Shown: positions 29,334 to 40,812, numbered from the stretch's first letter. The stretch is 64,000 nt of DNA from Bradyrhizobium barranii subsp. barranii (GCF_017565645.3 NZ_CP086139.1:62001-126000); one strand, 5' to 3'. Numbers and translations: made by a program. The notes: generated by a model not told the origin, from the letters alone.

Positions 29334-31013
29334 TTATTCAGCCGCCTCCCTGAACGCCTCGGTATCATCCTCGGCCGGGTCATCGGCGATATCAGCGGTT
29401 TCCTCGTCGCCCTCGTCGGCATCGTCCGAGACGGTCGTGCTGGACGATAGCCATGCGGAAAGCTTCGCCGTATCAGGTGCGAAGAGCGCGGCCGGGTGGA
29501 CAAGGCGTCCCTCCTTGAAGTGCTCGACAAGCGCGGCGCGGGTGTCCTTAGCGCGCTGGCGCGGAAGGACCGGCGTGTCCTTGCACGACGCCTCGAGCGC
29601 GGGGCGCGACAGGCAGGAGAGAAAGTCCTCAGTACCCATGTTAGGCAGGAACTCGTCCGCGCCTATCATCTCGCCGGCAATACGCGCGACAATGCCGCTG
29701 TTGGTTGCATTCTCGCGGCACGAGAACACGTCGATCAGCATGGCGCGAGTTGCAACGCGCAGCGCGTCCCTGTCGAAGGCAAGCTTGCCGTCGCCGTCGA
29801 ACAGCACCGCCGTGTGCCTCGCCAGGGGGCTATGGCCGTTGTGGAAACCGCCGCCTCCCGTCGTGACGGAGACGTTCTGGCCGGCGAAGGCGAGGATCAG
29901 CAGCGCCATCAGCGTGTCGTCCTCGATCGGTGCGCGGTCGAGCGCTTCGCGCAGCGCGTCCGTCCGGTAGTCGCCGATCATCTCGACGCCCTTGCGCGTC
30001 ACATCGGGACGGGGCTTCGAGACTACGCCGGTGTCGTCCGGACCGCTGTCCGAACCCGAGACAGCTTCGCCTTTCGGCTTTTTCGCCGCAGGCAAGCGGT
30101 AATGCACCGTCTGCACGCGGCCCTCGCGGTCGAGGTACATGGCGCTGCAATCGGACTTCGTCGGCTTGCCGTGGACCCGTTCGGCCTTCGGCGGCAGCTT
30201 CACCTCTCCCCAGTTCGTAGTCTCAGCGATGACGCCCTTCTTCGGCAGGTTGTTCGCCATCCACTCATGCTGCGCGCCAAGAAACGCCTCGACATTCGTG
30301 GTGCAGCGGCTGTCTTCGTCGGCCGGAGCGAACAGGTCCTCCACCCACTGGATTCCGTAAGCCTGCGCGAGATCGTCGCCGAAGCTGGCGTGACGGGCGT
30401 ACATGCGCGTCTTCTGGAGGCCCTGGGCGACACTCCACCAGGCTACCTGCGGGTCTGCCTTCGACGGCTTGTGCTTCTTCTAGACCTCCTTCTGGTCGTC
30501 GAGCGAGGCGGCGGCGATGGTGCGTAGCTGCTGCTCGTTCGGCATGTCGCCCTTGACCATGTGGTCAAGCATGGCGGGCAGCACATTGGCGAGCAGGCGC
30601 AGCTTCCTGATCTGGCGCACGGGAAGCGCAAGCGCCACCCCGATGGCCTCCTCGGTCCAGCCGAGCGCGACCAGACGCTCGATCGCACGCCACTGGTCGA
30701 CCGGGTTGAGCGATTCATGCGCCAGCGTTTCGACGAGGGAGCGCATCGCGCCGCCATCCTCGGCGCGCTCGACAACAAGAACGGCGATCTTTTCGAGGCC
30801 GGCGGCAATGGCCTGTTTGACGCGCCGATGACCGGCATCGATGACATAGCCGTTGCCGCCGTTAGTCTCTAGTGAAACCACGGGCGGCTGGACGATGCCA
30901 ACTGCCTTGATTGTCGCGAGCAGGAGCGCATCGGATTGGGGATTGGACCTGGAGCGCCGCGCCTTGTCGGGATTCTCTTTCAGCGCACGCGGATCGACGA
31001 ATTGCAGTTCCAT
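29334..31013 (-). pseudogene. ParB-like plasmid protein with an in-frame amber stop
   Basis: From ATG 31013 the protein has a ParB/Spo0J N-terminal domain (NPQSDALLLATIKAVGIVQPP; GYVIDAGHRRVKQAIAAG) and a helix-turn-helix region (LNPVDQWRAIERLVALGWTE). At 30480-30482 a TAG ends the frame after LDDQKEV. The same frame continues KKHKPSKADPQVAWWSVAQG and on to 29334. The likely ancestral codon is TGG. The full product would be 559 residues. Such large ParB-like proteins lie beside the methylase-helicase on rhizobial plasmids and need not be partition proteins. Two shorter products may be made. Confidence 0.8.
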
Positions 31014-31320
31014 TGTAGATGCTCCGTTTTGGAATTGGGCGCGCCGCTTCGGCTGCCCTTCATCGTCTTCTTTCCGAAGACATCCCCCCGGCCCGCGGAG
31101 CGGACGGGCCGGTGCAACTGCGGCCGAGCATCCCTGCCCGGCAGGACCAGCGGGGCCAAAGCCCTGCGCAGGACGACGGGCCGGGATCGCGCAGGCGGCG
31201 GTTGAGCGTCAGCGCCGGCGGCCCGCCCGATCTGCGAGCGGGTTTTTGCTCTTTTCCTCTTCTCATTACCCTGGCCGCCTCTGCAGCGAGCGCAAGCCGA
31301 TAGAGGCGTGCCGAGGACGT

Positions 31321-34300
31321 CTAAGCGGCGATCGCCCTCGCCACGCCCGTCCCTTCGATGTCGGAGGCGAGCGCCTTCTCGACCTCGACGAGTTGCCGGC
31401 GCTTCTCGGCGAGCTCGCCGGCGAAGGCGAAGTCGCCGCCCTCGCGCGACTGATAGGCAGCAACGCGCCGACGTGCGTCGGCGAGACGCTGACGAAAGCG
31501 CTCCCGCTCCCCCTCGAAATCATCAAGCGCGTGCTCGAGGCGCGAGACTGCGCCAAGCGGCGTCACCGTGACCGGCAGTTCGATCTCATATTCACCGGCG
31601 CTGCGCACCAGCATGGTGGCGTAGCGATAGCTCTCGCGTCCGAAACGCTCGCCCGCATATTCGAGGTCGAAGCCGCCGATCGAGGCGATGACGGTCTCGC
31701 CTTCCTGCTGAATCTGCACGAGAGTCAGAATTTCCTTCATCAGCGCGCGGCCGGCCTCCTTGCGTTCCGTATAGGCCCTGCCATTCACGCTCATCGCAAA
31801 GGCCTCGCCCGTCGTCGGCACAAGCCGCTCGATGTCCTGTCCGATCTCTGCGATGCGCCGGGTCGAGAACTCAATCTCGCGCTCGGCGTCGCGGATTTGG
31901 CGGCGCACGGCATGCTGATCATCGACATGGGCGGCGCGCGAGCGCTCCAGCCGTGCGATATCGGCCTCTAAGCCCGCCTTCTGCATCAGGCGCGGATCAC
32001 CCGATGCGATCGCCTTGGCCATGCCGAACTGGTTGGCCTGCCCCTCGCCCAGGTCCTCGAGCCGCCGGATCGAGGTGTCGCCCGAGAGCGCGGCCGCGAT
32101 GAAGCGGGCCTTGCGCTCGTTGTTCTGCCACATCGTGGCATCGAGCGAGCCTTCGGTCGCATAGGCGAAGATATCGACTTCGTCGTGCTGGTTGCCCTGG
32201 CGCACGATGCGGCCCTCGCGCTGCTCGATCTGAGACGGCAACCAGGGCACGTCGAGATGATGCAGCGCCTTGAGGCGCAACTGGGCATTGACCCCGGTGC
32301 CCATCGTGTCGGAGGAACCGATCAGGAACCGCACCTTGCCGGCGCGCACGTCGCTGAACAGGCGCTGCTTGGCCTCGGACTTCTTGTAGTCCTGCATGAA
32401 GGCGATTTCCGATGCGGGCACGCCCATGCGGATGAACTCGTCCCGAATCCAGCGATAGGCCGAGAAGCCTCTGGTTTTCTCCACGCTGATCGTGCCGAGA
32501 TCGGAAAAGATCATCTGCGCGGCGCCGGCAAGCTCGAACGGCTTGCCGTCCGCCCGCACATAGGTGTTTTCCGCGGTCTCCTTCCAGATGCGGTAGGCGT
32601 TGGCGATGAGATCGTTGAGCTTGTTGTCCTGCTCGTTGTCATTGTCGGCATCGACGAGACGTAGGTCGATCGCCGCGTGACGACCGTCAGTGATGACCGA
32701 GAGCAGGATGTCGTCGCCGGGTTCGGGCGGGCGATCGCGCATCTCGATCGCCTTGATGCGCTCGCCGAGCAGCACCTGGTAGCGCTTGAAGGCCGCGGTC
32801 GGCTTGGAAGTCAGAACCTGGCGCCTGCCGGTCGAAATCACCGGCACCTTCACATGTTGACGCAGATCCTCCGGCATCACCACGTCGGCGAAGGAGCGGA
32901 ACATGGCGATCAGCTCCGGCACATTGACGAAGGTGGCGAAGCGCGTGACCGGCTTGTATTTGCCCGGAGGGCTGGAGCTCGAGCTCGGTCGAGACGTCGC
33001 CGAAGGTTGACGCCCAGGCATCGAACTCGTGCAGGCCGCGTTGCGCGAGCGCCTCGTGACCGAGATAGCGTTGCACAGAGAACATCTCGCCGAGCGTGTT
33101 GGTGATCGGCGTGCCGGAGGCGAGCACGAGTGCCCGGCCGGGGTTCTTGGTTTCGATGAAGCGCGACTTCACATAGAGGTCCCAGGCGCGCTGCGAGCCG
33201 TTCGGATCGACACCCTTCAAGGTGCTCATATTGGTCGCGAAATTGAGCTTGCGAAACTCCTGCGCCTCGTCGACGATGATCTGGTCGACGCCGATCTCGG
33301 AGATCGTCAGAAGATCGTCCTTGCGGGTCGACAGCGATTCCAGCCGCTCCTTCAGGCCCTCCTTCAACCGTTCGAGCCGCTTGCGCGAGACACGGTCGTC
33401 GCTTTCGACCTTGGTCAGCAAGGTTTCGTAAAGCTCCAGCTCGTCCTGGATCATCTGCTGCTCAAACGCCGAGGGTACGGCGATGAAGCGGAACGCCGAA
33501 TGCGTGTATGATCGCGTCCCATGTCGCCGTCGCCGCACGTGACAGGAAACGCTGCCGCTTGTCCTTGGTAAAATTAGTCTCATCGGCGACGAGAATGCGC
33601 GCCGCCGGATACAGCGCGAGGAACTCGCGCGCCGCCTGCGCCAGGCAATGGCCGGGCACGACCAGCATGGCCTTGGCAATCAGGCCGAGCCGCCGCTGCT
33701 CCATGATCGCGGCCGCCATGGTCATGGTCTTGCCGGCCCCGACCGCGTGCGCGAGATAAGTCGAGCCCGCCGAGACGATCCGCCAGATGCCACGCTTCTG
33801 ATGTCCATAAAGAACAAAGGCGCCAGAGGCGCCCGGGAGCTTCAGATGGGAACCGTCGACGGCTCGTGGCGCGATGTTGTTGAAACGGTCGTTATAGACC
33901 CGTGCCAGCCGGTCGGTGCGATCGGGATCGGACCAGATCCAGCGTTGGAAGGCGTCCTTGATCTTTTGCAGCTTCGTCTTCGCTGCTTCGGTGTCCACGA
34001 CGTTGAGCACGCGCCGCTCGCTCATCTCCTCCTTGATGGTGTCGAAAGTCTGCGGAACGCGGCTGTTCAGAGCATCCGAAAGAAGCTCGCCAGCATGCCG
34101 GCGATCCGTCCCCCATTCCGACGTACCGGCGGCCAGCCATCCGAGCTGACGCGCCTCCACGGTCCAGGAGGCCAGTTCCGGCATGTGGCGGATCTTGATC
34201 TCGGCGTCCATCGTCTCCTTGACAAAGGCGACGATATCAGCCGCCGGAATCCAGGGTGCGCCGAGCCGTGCGGTGATATCGGAGGGGCGCAAATCGGCAG

Positions 34301-36419
34301 GCTGCACACCCTGCAGCGCCGTCACGTTGCGCTCATAGGACGGATCGAGTGCGGCCACCGCCTCAGCCGCCTTCAGCTTGTCGCGGACATGGCCCGACAG
34401 ATAGGCATCGGCGGTCTGCCACGATCCGTCGGCCGGATCGCGAAAGATGGCGCTGCCGAGTTCGGCGACGACGTCCTGGGCGTCGCGATGCAGGAGCTCC
34501 GCGATGTGGTCGATATCGACACGCCCGCGCTCATTGAGCACAACGGCCAGCGCGTCGGCTGCGCTGGTGATCACCGGCGGCGAAGGCGGCGAGATCACGC
34601 GCTCGGTGAAGATTGGGCCGGGCTTTGCGGTATTGGTCTCGAGGTCATAGTCCTCGATCGAGGCAACCAGCCAGCAATCGGGATCGTCGAGGAACGGCTG
34701 GATGTTGGGGCGGCGGTGCGTCTCGCGGACTTCGCTGGTTTCCTCGTCCTCCGACAGCGAGACCGTGGTGAAGTTGATCGGACCGAAGTCGCGGACGAAG
34801 GCGCCCCAAGCGATGCGCAGCCTGACCTGGGCCTCCTTCCAGGGCCGGTCGAGCTCCTGCATGTTCAGCACTTCGCGTACCGCATCGCGGATCGGGATCA
34901 GCTTCCTGATAATCCGGACATGCTTCTCCGGGATGCCGTCGGCACTACGGCCCTTGCGGGCCTTTACCGCGACGGACTGGCCGTCGAGAACCTGCATCAG
35001 GCCGTGGGCCTTGTCGAAGAAGAAGCTGCCCTCACGCACATGCCGATCGGATGGCAGGTCGACGGGAGCCGGAGCAGCTGCGTCCTCCAGATCGGGATCG
35101 ATCATGTCGGGTTCGCCGTCGTAGATCGCTTCCGGAAGGAGAGCGATGACGGCTGAGAGCGCGACCTCGAGGTCCTCGCCATCGCGGGGACGGCATGTGT
35201 AGGTTTCGCCGAAGGGACCGGAGACGAGGTCGTGCGTGCCGAGCACTGACTGCGGATGGTCCGCGAACCAGCGGTTCACGCGGATGGCGCCTTCATCCTC
35301 CGTCGCACGCCGGACTTCTTTGACGTCGAGCCAGGACCGATCGCCTTCGGGATCTCCGATCTTGCGCTTCCGGAAAAACAGGATGTCGACGACGACATCG
35401 GTGCCGGCGCTGGCGCGGAAACTGCCCTCGGGCAGCCGGATGGCGGCGACGAGGTCAGCGGTCTTGGCGATATGCCCGCGCGCCGAGCCGTCCGCCTTGT
35501 CCATCGTGCCCGAACTGGTCACGAAGGCCGCCAGCGCGCCCGGCTTCAGCAAGTCGATCGCCCGCGCGATGAAATAATCATGCAGGCGCAGGCCGAGCGA
35601 GCGGTAGGCGCGATCCGAGCGCACGGTGCGATCGGAAAAGGGCGGATTGCCGATGGCGAGATCGAAGTTTGCGGGCAGCGCCGTGCACGCGAAATCGCCG
35701 GCGATGATCCGGGCCCTCGGCTGCAACAGACGCACGATGCGCGCCGTGACAGGATCGAGCTCGATCCCGGTGACATAAGAGAGGTCACAAAACCCTTCCG
35801 GCATCAGCGCAGGAAACAGCCCCGTGCCGATGCCGGGCTCGAGCACGCGGCCGCCGCGCCAGCCCAGACGCTGCAGGCCTGTCCAAATGGCTCGGACGAT
35901 GAACTCGGGCGTGAAATGCGCGTACTGGGTGCAGCGCGCGAGCGAGGCATGGTCGAGATCGCCGACCGCATCCTCAAGATCTGATCCGATCGCCTCCCAT
36001 CCCTTGCGAAACTCGGCCTCGCCCGGGCGACGGAATACGTAGTTGGCGAGCTCGGACGCACCGAATCCGGTGAAGCGGATGAGCTGCTCCTGCTCCGTGA
36101 GGGTCGCCGGCCGCTCATCGGCCTCGATGGCGGCGGCAAGCCCGATCGCGGCGATATTGTCGCGCGCGCGATCCTTCCAGCCCTTCGCCAGGGTGCGGTC
36201 GCCGGCGAGATGGAAGTTCGCGCCGCGCGCACGGCGAGCGGATGAAACCGCGGCCGCCGCGACTGGCGTCGTGGGCGGCGGCGTCGATGGATCGGGATCA
36301 TCGTCATGGTCCGGCCGGGCGGTGAGGCCGCCGGCGAAAGCGGTGACCCCGAGGTCAAGGCCGGACGACAGTGCTGTATTGCCGAAGAGGTCGAGGGTGA
36401 AGGGATCGTCTTGCGCCAT
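31321..36419 (-). pseudogene. Giant N6-adenine methylase / SNF2-like helicase, broken by two frameshifts
   Basis: The ATG at 36419 begins a protein of about 1,699 residues. Methylase: motif I VLEPGIGTG (192-200), NPPF (258-261). Helicase: YGHQKRGIWRIVSAGS then AVGAGKTMTMAAAIMEQ (Walker A), IIVDEAQEF, and late motifs MGTGVNAQ and REGRIVRQGNQHDEV. The frame breaks near 33505 (DAII then THSAFRF in the next frame) and near 32970, where TCCGGGCAAA has one G too many for SGKYKP. This protein type is a hallmark of alphaproteobacterial plasmids and may modify or remodel plasmid DNA. Function is not proven for the family. Confidence 0.88.
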
Positions 36420-36787
36420 GAGAATTTCTCCTTGAGGGCGCGTGCCGCCGTCCCGCCGAGCTGCCTCGGCGGGTGCGGATGGTCACGGTGGATTGGGGGA
36501 TGGGAGGCGCTAGCGCACGATGAGCGACAGCGAGATGTCTGCCTCGCTTAGCTGCAGGCGCAGATGCGTGTATCGAAAATCACGATTGATGAGAGGGATG
36601 ATCCGCTCAGCCTCGATGAACTCGATGCCGTCATCGCCGCCAAAATGGCGGCGCTTGTAGTCGAACCAGTCCGGATTGCCGACCGGATGGCATTCCTCGG
36701 AATAGACCACAAGCGGGCGACCGCCGTCGCTGAGCTTGCCGTTCGACATGATGTAGACGCCGTTGTCACCGACAAGCCAGAGGCTAG

Positions 36788-37132
36788 CCCGTCTTATTCG
36801 CGAGAGGGCGCCTGAGAGGCTGGCGAGCGTGGTGTAAAGCGCTGATGCGGCGTAGGATTCGGTTGCGAAGCCACCCCATCACCTTCAACCGCGAACGCCA
36901 CGCCCGCCATGACCGATGATACGATTTCAGACCACTATCGAGAAGCAAGAATTCAACACAAATAAAACCTCTGCCTCGCGCTCGATCTCTTCATGCTTGA
37001 TAGTCTCGTTTCGGAGGCTGATCACCTACCGCGTCTAATAGGCCGCTCGCGCCGGTTTCTTTGGACGCGGCACGACCGCGACTCCACGTTTCGGCACAGA
37101 AATGATCGGGAGTCACTCAATCTTTCTTCAAC
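36788..37132 (+). mobile_element. Left-end remnant of an IS1380-family element, plus about 0.2 kb of unknown DNA
   Basis: From 36788 (CCCGTCTTATTCGCGAG) to about 36926 the sequence repeats, with a few differences, the left end of the intact IS1380 element at 37137, including the first codons of the transposase (ATGACCGATGATACGATT). It carries a longer version with CTGGCGAGCGTGGTG. After 36926 the sequence is unrelated up to 37132. CTAG directly precedes it at 36784-36787. Confidence 0.8.
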
Positions 37133-37136
37133 TTAA

Positions 37137-38753
37137 CCCGTCTTATTCGTAAGAGTGCGCCTGAGGGGTAAAGCGCTGATGCGGCGTAGGATTCGGTTGC
37201 GAAGCCAACCCCATCACCTCCAACCGCGAACGCCACGCCCGCCATGACCGACGATACGATTCCGCCCTTCTCGTTTCCAGCCGTTCACGCCAAGAAAGTC
37301 ACAGCTGCCTTCGATGGTGGGCGCCTAACCTCGAACGGGGGCGTGATGCTTCTGGCGATGGCCGAGCGGCGTCTCGGTTTGGCCAACAATCTGGCCCGGG
37401 TGTTCCCGGATCGGCGCGATCCGACGCGGGTCGTGCACAGCCTGGTCGATATGCTCCGCGCTCGCATGTTCGCGATCTGCTGCGGCTACGAGGACGCCGA
37501 CGACCTCGATCATCTGAGGTCCGATCCGGCATTCAAACTGGCCTGCGGACGGCTGCCGGACACGGGCCGGGATTTGTGTTCCCAGCCGACGCTGTCGCGG
37601 CTGGAGAATGCTCCGCGCCTGCGCGACGTGATCCGGCTGACCTACATTTTGGTCGACGCATGGATGGATAGCTACCCCCACGAGCCGGCATCCGTCACGC
37701 TCGACATCGATGATACCTGCGACGTCGTCCACGGCCATCAGCAGCTCTCGCTGTTCAACGCTCATTATGACGAACGCTGCTTCCTGCCGATCCACGTCTA
37801 CGACACGGAGAAGAGCCGGCCCGTGGCCGTCGTGCTGCGGCCCGGCAAGACGCCGGGCGGCGTCGAGGTGCGTGCCCATCTGCGCCGCCTGGTACGGCAT
37901 ATCCGGACGCGATGGCACAACACGCAAATTACGTTCCGTGGCGACGGGCACTATGCCCGGCCGGAGGCCATGGCGTGGTGCGAGACCAACGGCATCGACT
38001 ACATCTTCGGTCTGTCCGGCACCAAGCCTCTCGCCAGAAAAGTCGACGAGGTCGCCGACGACATCCGCACGCGACGCGCCATCGAGAACCTGCCGGTTCT
38101 GCGTGGCTATACCGAGACGCGCCACAAGGCAAAGTCCTGGGATCGCGAACGGCGCACTGTCGCCCGTATTGAGGCGACGATGCTCGGCCTCGACATCCGC
38201 TTCGTCGTCACCAGCCTCGATGTCGGCTCGGCCGAGTGGATCTACGACAGCCTGTATTGCGCGCGCGGCCAAGCCGAGAATCTGATCAAGCTGCATAAGA
38301 CGCAGCTCGCCTCCGATCGCACCAGCTGCCGTTCGGCGCTCGCCAACCAGGTCCGTCTCGTGCTCCATACGGCCGCTTATTGGCTGATGCTGACCGTGCG
38401 CGACGCCATTCCCAAAGCCCGGGAATTGGCCGCTGCCGAGTTCGCGACGCTGCGTCTTCGTCTCTTGAAAATCGCCGCCCGTGTCGTCGAGACCACGAGC
38501 CGCATTCGCCTTGCGTTTGCCGCGGCATGTCCCGAAGCCGACCTGATCTGCGGCTTGCCCGGCGCGCTGCTGCCGCTCGGTCCTTGACCGGCGGGGCGTC
38601 CGCCCCCGTTCGCCCAACCCATCCCTCAAGCGCGTTGCAAAGTACCGGTCGTCAGGCGGCGAAAAGCCGAAGGCAATCCTGTGCGCCTCGTCAGACAAGA
38701 TGTGCGGCCGCATCAATCGGGCCCAAAAGCCGCACTCTCACGAATAGGACGGG
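37137..38753 (+). mobile_element. IS1380-family insertion sequence (1,617 bp)
   Basis: The left end CCCGTCTTATTCGTAAGAG (37137) and the reverse complement of the right end, CCCGTCCTATTCGTGAGAG (ending 38753), form imperfect terminal inverted repeats. Its left flank is TTAA (37133-37136) and its right flank CTAG (38754-38757). The mismatch shows this copy did not make a simple insertion here; CTAG pairs instead with the outer remnant's left flank. Confidence 0.88.
37244..38587 (+). CDS. IS1380-family transposase (DDE)
   Basis: The 447-residue protein has the IS1380/DDE_Tnp_1 pattern. Likely catalytic aspartates lie in TLDIDDTCDVVHG (near residue 155) and FRGDGHYARPEAM (near residue 235); the glutamate lies in CARGQAENLIKLHK near residue 345. 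The DNA-binding N-terminus reads FDGGRLTSNGGVMLLAMAER, usual for the family. It appears intact. Confidence 0.93.
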   Translation: MTDDTIPPFSFPAVHAKKVTAAFDGGRLTSNGGVMLLAMAERRLGLANNLARVFPDRRDPTRVVHSLVDMLRARMFAICCGYEDADDLDHLRSDPAFKLACGRLPDTGRDLCSQPTLSRLENAPRLRDVIRLTYILVDAWMDSYPHEPASVTLDIDDTCDVVHGHQQLSLFNAHYDERCFLPIHVYDTEKSRPVAVVLRPGKTPGGVEVRAHLRRLVRHIRTRWHNTQITFRGDGHYARPEAMAWCETNGIDYIFGLSGTKPLARKVDEVADDIRTRRAIENLPVLRGYTETRHKAKSWDRERRTVARIEATMLGLDIRFVVTSLDVGSAEWIYDSLYCARGQAENLIKLHKTQLASDRTSCRSALANQVRLVLHTAAYWLMLTVRDAIPKARELAAAEFATLRLRLLKIAARVVETTSRIRLAFAAACPEADLICGLPGALLPLGP

Positions 38754-38889
38754 CTAGGCTTCTCGCCCTCACCAGGCTTGAGGCCGTAATAGGGATTGCG
38801 GAACCCGCCATTGGCGGCGGCGTCGGATTTTCCGCGTTCGATCACCGTGCGGACGGCGGGGATGGGGAATGTGAACATCACCACCTCCC

Positions 38890-39492
38890 TCACGCCGCGA
38901 TCGCGTCAGGCAGATAGCGCAGATGCACCGGCAGCTTCGCCGCGATCTCCGCGTCGGTCAGCTGGTCGAGCAGCTTCAGCACCGTGCCGCGCTGGCCGCC
39001 ATAGACCAGCACCGTGCGCTCGCCACGCAGATGCTCGGCCCAGCGGTCTCCAGCGTAGCCGCGATAATCGTCATGCACGCTCGACCAGATGTGCTCGAGC
39101 CGCTCTTCGCGCGTCATCGCCTTCACGGGCCGCGATTCGCGTTCGATGATTGCGGCGCGCATCCGATCCGGCGAGTTCCTGCCGCGAAGATCGCAATAGC
39201 CGTGGAAGTAGCGCGGTCGGCCGTCGATCCTCAGCGCGTAGAAAACGCCGGTGATGCTGCCGGTGAGGAATTCGCGCAACGCGAACATCTCCGCCTTCAT
39301 CCAGAGCGGCGGCAGGATCTCAAACATATAGTCGTGGTCGGCCAGGCCGATCTCGAACCATTCGCCGCGATAAAGAGCGCTGTCGTCGTTCTCGGAGCGG
39401 TTCGGCCGCTGCGCGTGGCGATCGAACATGCGGAACATCTGCCGGCGGTCGGCGATGCCCTGATAGACCTTGCGGATCGGAGAGAGGGTCAT
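38890..39492 (-). CDS. DUF1419 domain protein
   Basis: The 200-residue protein has the DUF1419 landmarks: VYQGIADRRQMFRMFDRH at the start, then EWFEIGLADHDYMFEILPPL and FLTGSITGVFYAL. It is a conserved plasmid/ICE protein of unknown function. Its stop is 11 bases upstream of the DUF3085 start on the same strand, so the two were an operon before the IS insertion. Confidence 0.88.
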   Translation of the reverse strand: MTLSPIRKVYQGIADRRQMFRMFDRHAQRPNRSENDDSALYRGEWFEIGLADHDYMFEILPPLWMKAEMFALREFLTGSITGVFYALRIDGRPRYFHGYCDLRGRNSPDRMRAAIIERESRPVKAMTREERLEHIWSSVHDDYRGYAGDRWAEHLRGERTVLVYGGQRGTVLKLLDQLTDAEIAAKLPVHLRYLPDAIAA

Positions 39493-39727
39493 GAGCGGGC
39501 TCCTTTCAGCCTCGTCGGGCCGGAAGCGCGGCTCATCCTTCCGATTTCGCCATCGTCTTCAGCCCTTCCTGACCCCTCCTCCGCAGCCGCCTCTCCGATC
39601 GGCCGGGTCAAGGGCCGCGGCACGCGGGCGAAGCTTCACCCTTGACGCGGTCGGCGGGCATGCGGCAGCCGGGTTTTTTTCTCGTCCCCCTCCTTCTTCC
39701 TCTTGCTGCTCGGATGCAGCTGTTCAT

Positions 39728-40594
39728 TCAATCCTCCGGCGCGGGCCGCAGCCGCTCATAGTCGCAGCCCACCTCCTGCGCGATGGCCGCGAGGCGATCG
39801 GCATAGACCTCTCCCTGCCGATTGTTGTCGGTCGCCGCGACGAGCCGCGCGCCCGGCCGCGCGCTCAGCGCGCAAATGGCGGCGACCGTGGCCGGCGCCC
39901 AGCCGCCGCCGGTGCTTAGATAAAGAGTATCCGGCCGCTGGTCTTCGATCGCAGCCAGGCTCATGGCGTCGATCGCGGCCTCGGTGATGCAAAGCCGGGT
40001 CGCATTCGCCGGTCCGAATCGGAACAGCACCTTATCGCCGCCGGTGGCGAAGCCGCGCCACTCTGGACCGCGCTCCTCCCAGCCCGTGACCACGCCGTCA
40101 TTGTCGAGATGGGCCGCCCACATGCTGCCGTAAGGGCCTTCGCGCAACCGGTCGTGCCGAAGCGCAGCACGGATGACGGCTTCCGGAATGCCACGCTCCT
40201 CGCGCAGATAGCGCCAGGTGAGAGAACCTGGCCAAGGCGAGCGCCGGGCCCGCCAGCGATCTGCAGCACCAAGATCAGAGTCATGCGTGCGGGATTCTCG
40301 GGACCAGATGGGCTCCGTCGGCACAAAGCCAACCAGATCGGACACTCGCCGCAGCCCCTCGGGAAAGTCGATGCCGTCGAGATGTTCTACCAGCGAGAAG
40401 ACGTCGCCTCTGGCGTCCGACAGCGCGTCGAACCAGCCCCTCCCCTGATGGATCACGATGATGATGTCGCCGCCGCGGCGATATTTGACGGCCTTGCGTG
40501 TGCTCTCCTTCAGATCGATCGCAAATCCGGCCTTCTCAAGCACAGCGGCGCAGGCCACGCGATTTTTCAGCTCTTCGATATCCCTCTTTTCCAT
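39728..40594 (-). CDS. DUF3991/Toprim domain protein (plasmid primase-like)
   Basis: The 288-residue protein has an N-terminal zinc-finger-less primase-like region (VLEKAGFAIDLKESTRKAVK, RRGGDIIIVIHQGRGWFDAL), a DUF3991 region (TWRYLREERGIPEAVIRAAL) and a C-terminal Toprim domain: CITEAAIDAMSLAAIE (glutamate) and RLVAATDNNRQGEVYADRL (DxD-like). It may prime or process plasmid DNA during transfer or replication; activity is inferred from the Toprim fold. Confidence 0.87.
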   Translation of the reverse strand: MEKRDIEELKNRVACAAVLEKAGFAIDLKESTRKAVKYRRGGDIIIVIHQGRGWFDALSDARGDVFSLVEHLDGIDFPEGLRRVSDLVGFVPTEPIWSRESRTHDSDLGAADRWRARRSPWPGSLTWRYLREERGIPEAVIRAALRHDRLREGPYGSMWAAHLDNDGVVTGWEERGPEWRGFATGGDKVLFRFGPANATRLCITEAAIDAMSLAAIEDQRPDTLYLSTGGGWAPATVAAICALSARPGARLVAATDNNRQGEVYADRLAAIAQEVGCDYERLRPAPED

Positions 40595-40812
40595 CTCCGC
40601 TTCCCGGCGTACTGCCGCGCGCCGACCTTTCCCGTTTGAATTTCCTTGTCCCGCACCTTGCGGGACCCGCTAGTCCCCGCCGCGAAGAGCGAAGGGGGCA
40701 AGGGCGCGGCTGGCAATTGATGAATTATGCGGGGCACCCAGCGTCGGTGCGTCGGCCAGCCGCGGCGGCAGCCTCCCTTGCCGCCGCCCGCTCGCAAGCG
40801 GCACCCAAAGAG

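Larger units (their letters stand above)
36510..38878 (-). pseudogene. DUF3085 protein gene interrupted by IS1380-family DNA
   Basis: The 5' part starts at ATG 38878 (MFTFPIPAVRTVIERGKSDA) and runs to the CTAG at 38754-38757. The 3' part resumes at 36783 and ends at 36510 (SLSLIVR). With one CTAG kept, the joined length is 399 bases, exactly 133 codons, and the seam reads GEKPSLWLVGDNGVYIMSNG with no repair needed. The 3' piece alone is open from 36749 (MSNGKLSDGGRPLVVYSEE). DUF3085 proteins are plasmid/ICE-associated and of unknown function. Confidence 0.88.

Noticed and set aside
29334..31013. ParB-like gene as evidence of a partition locus and origin
   Set aside because: No parA, parS set or repABC is seen; large ParB-like proteins of this kind occur away from partition loci.
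33648..35156. 502-codon plus-strand ORF inside the methylase-helicase
   Set aside because: Antisense to clearly coding methylase/helicase sequence.
37325..38716. 463-codon minus-strand ORF opposite the IS1380 transposase
   Set aside because: Shadow of an intact transposase.
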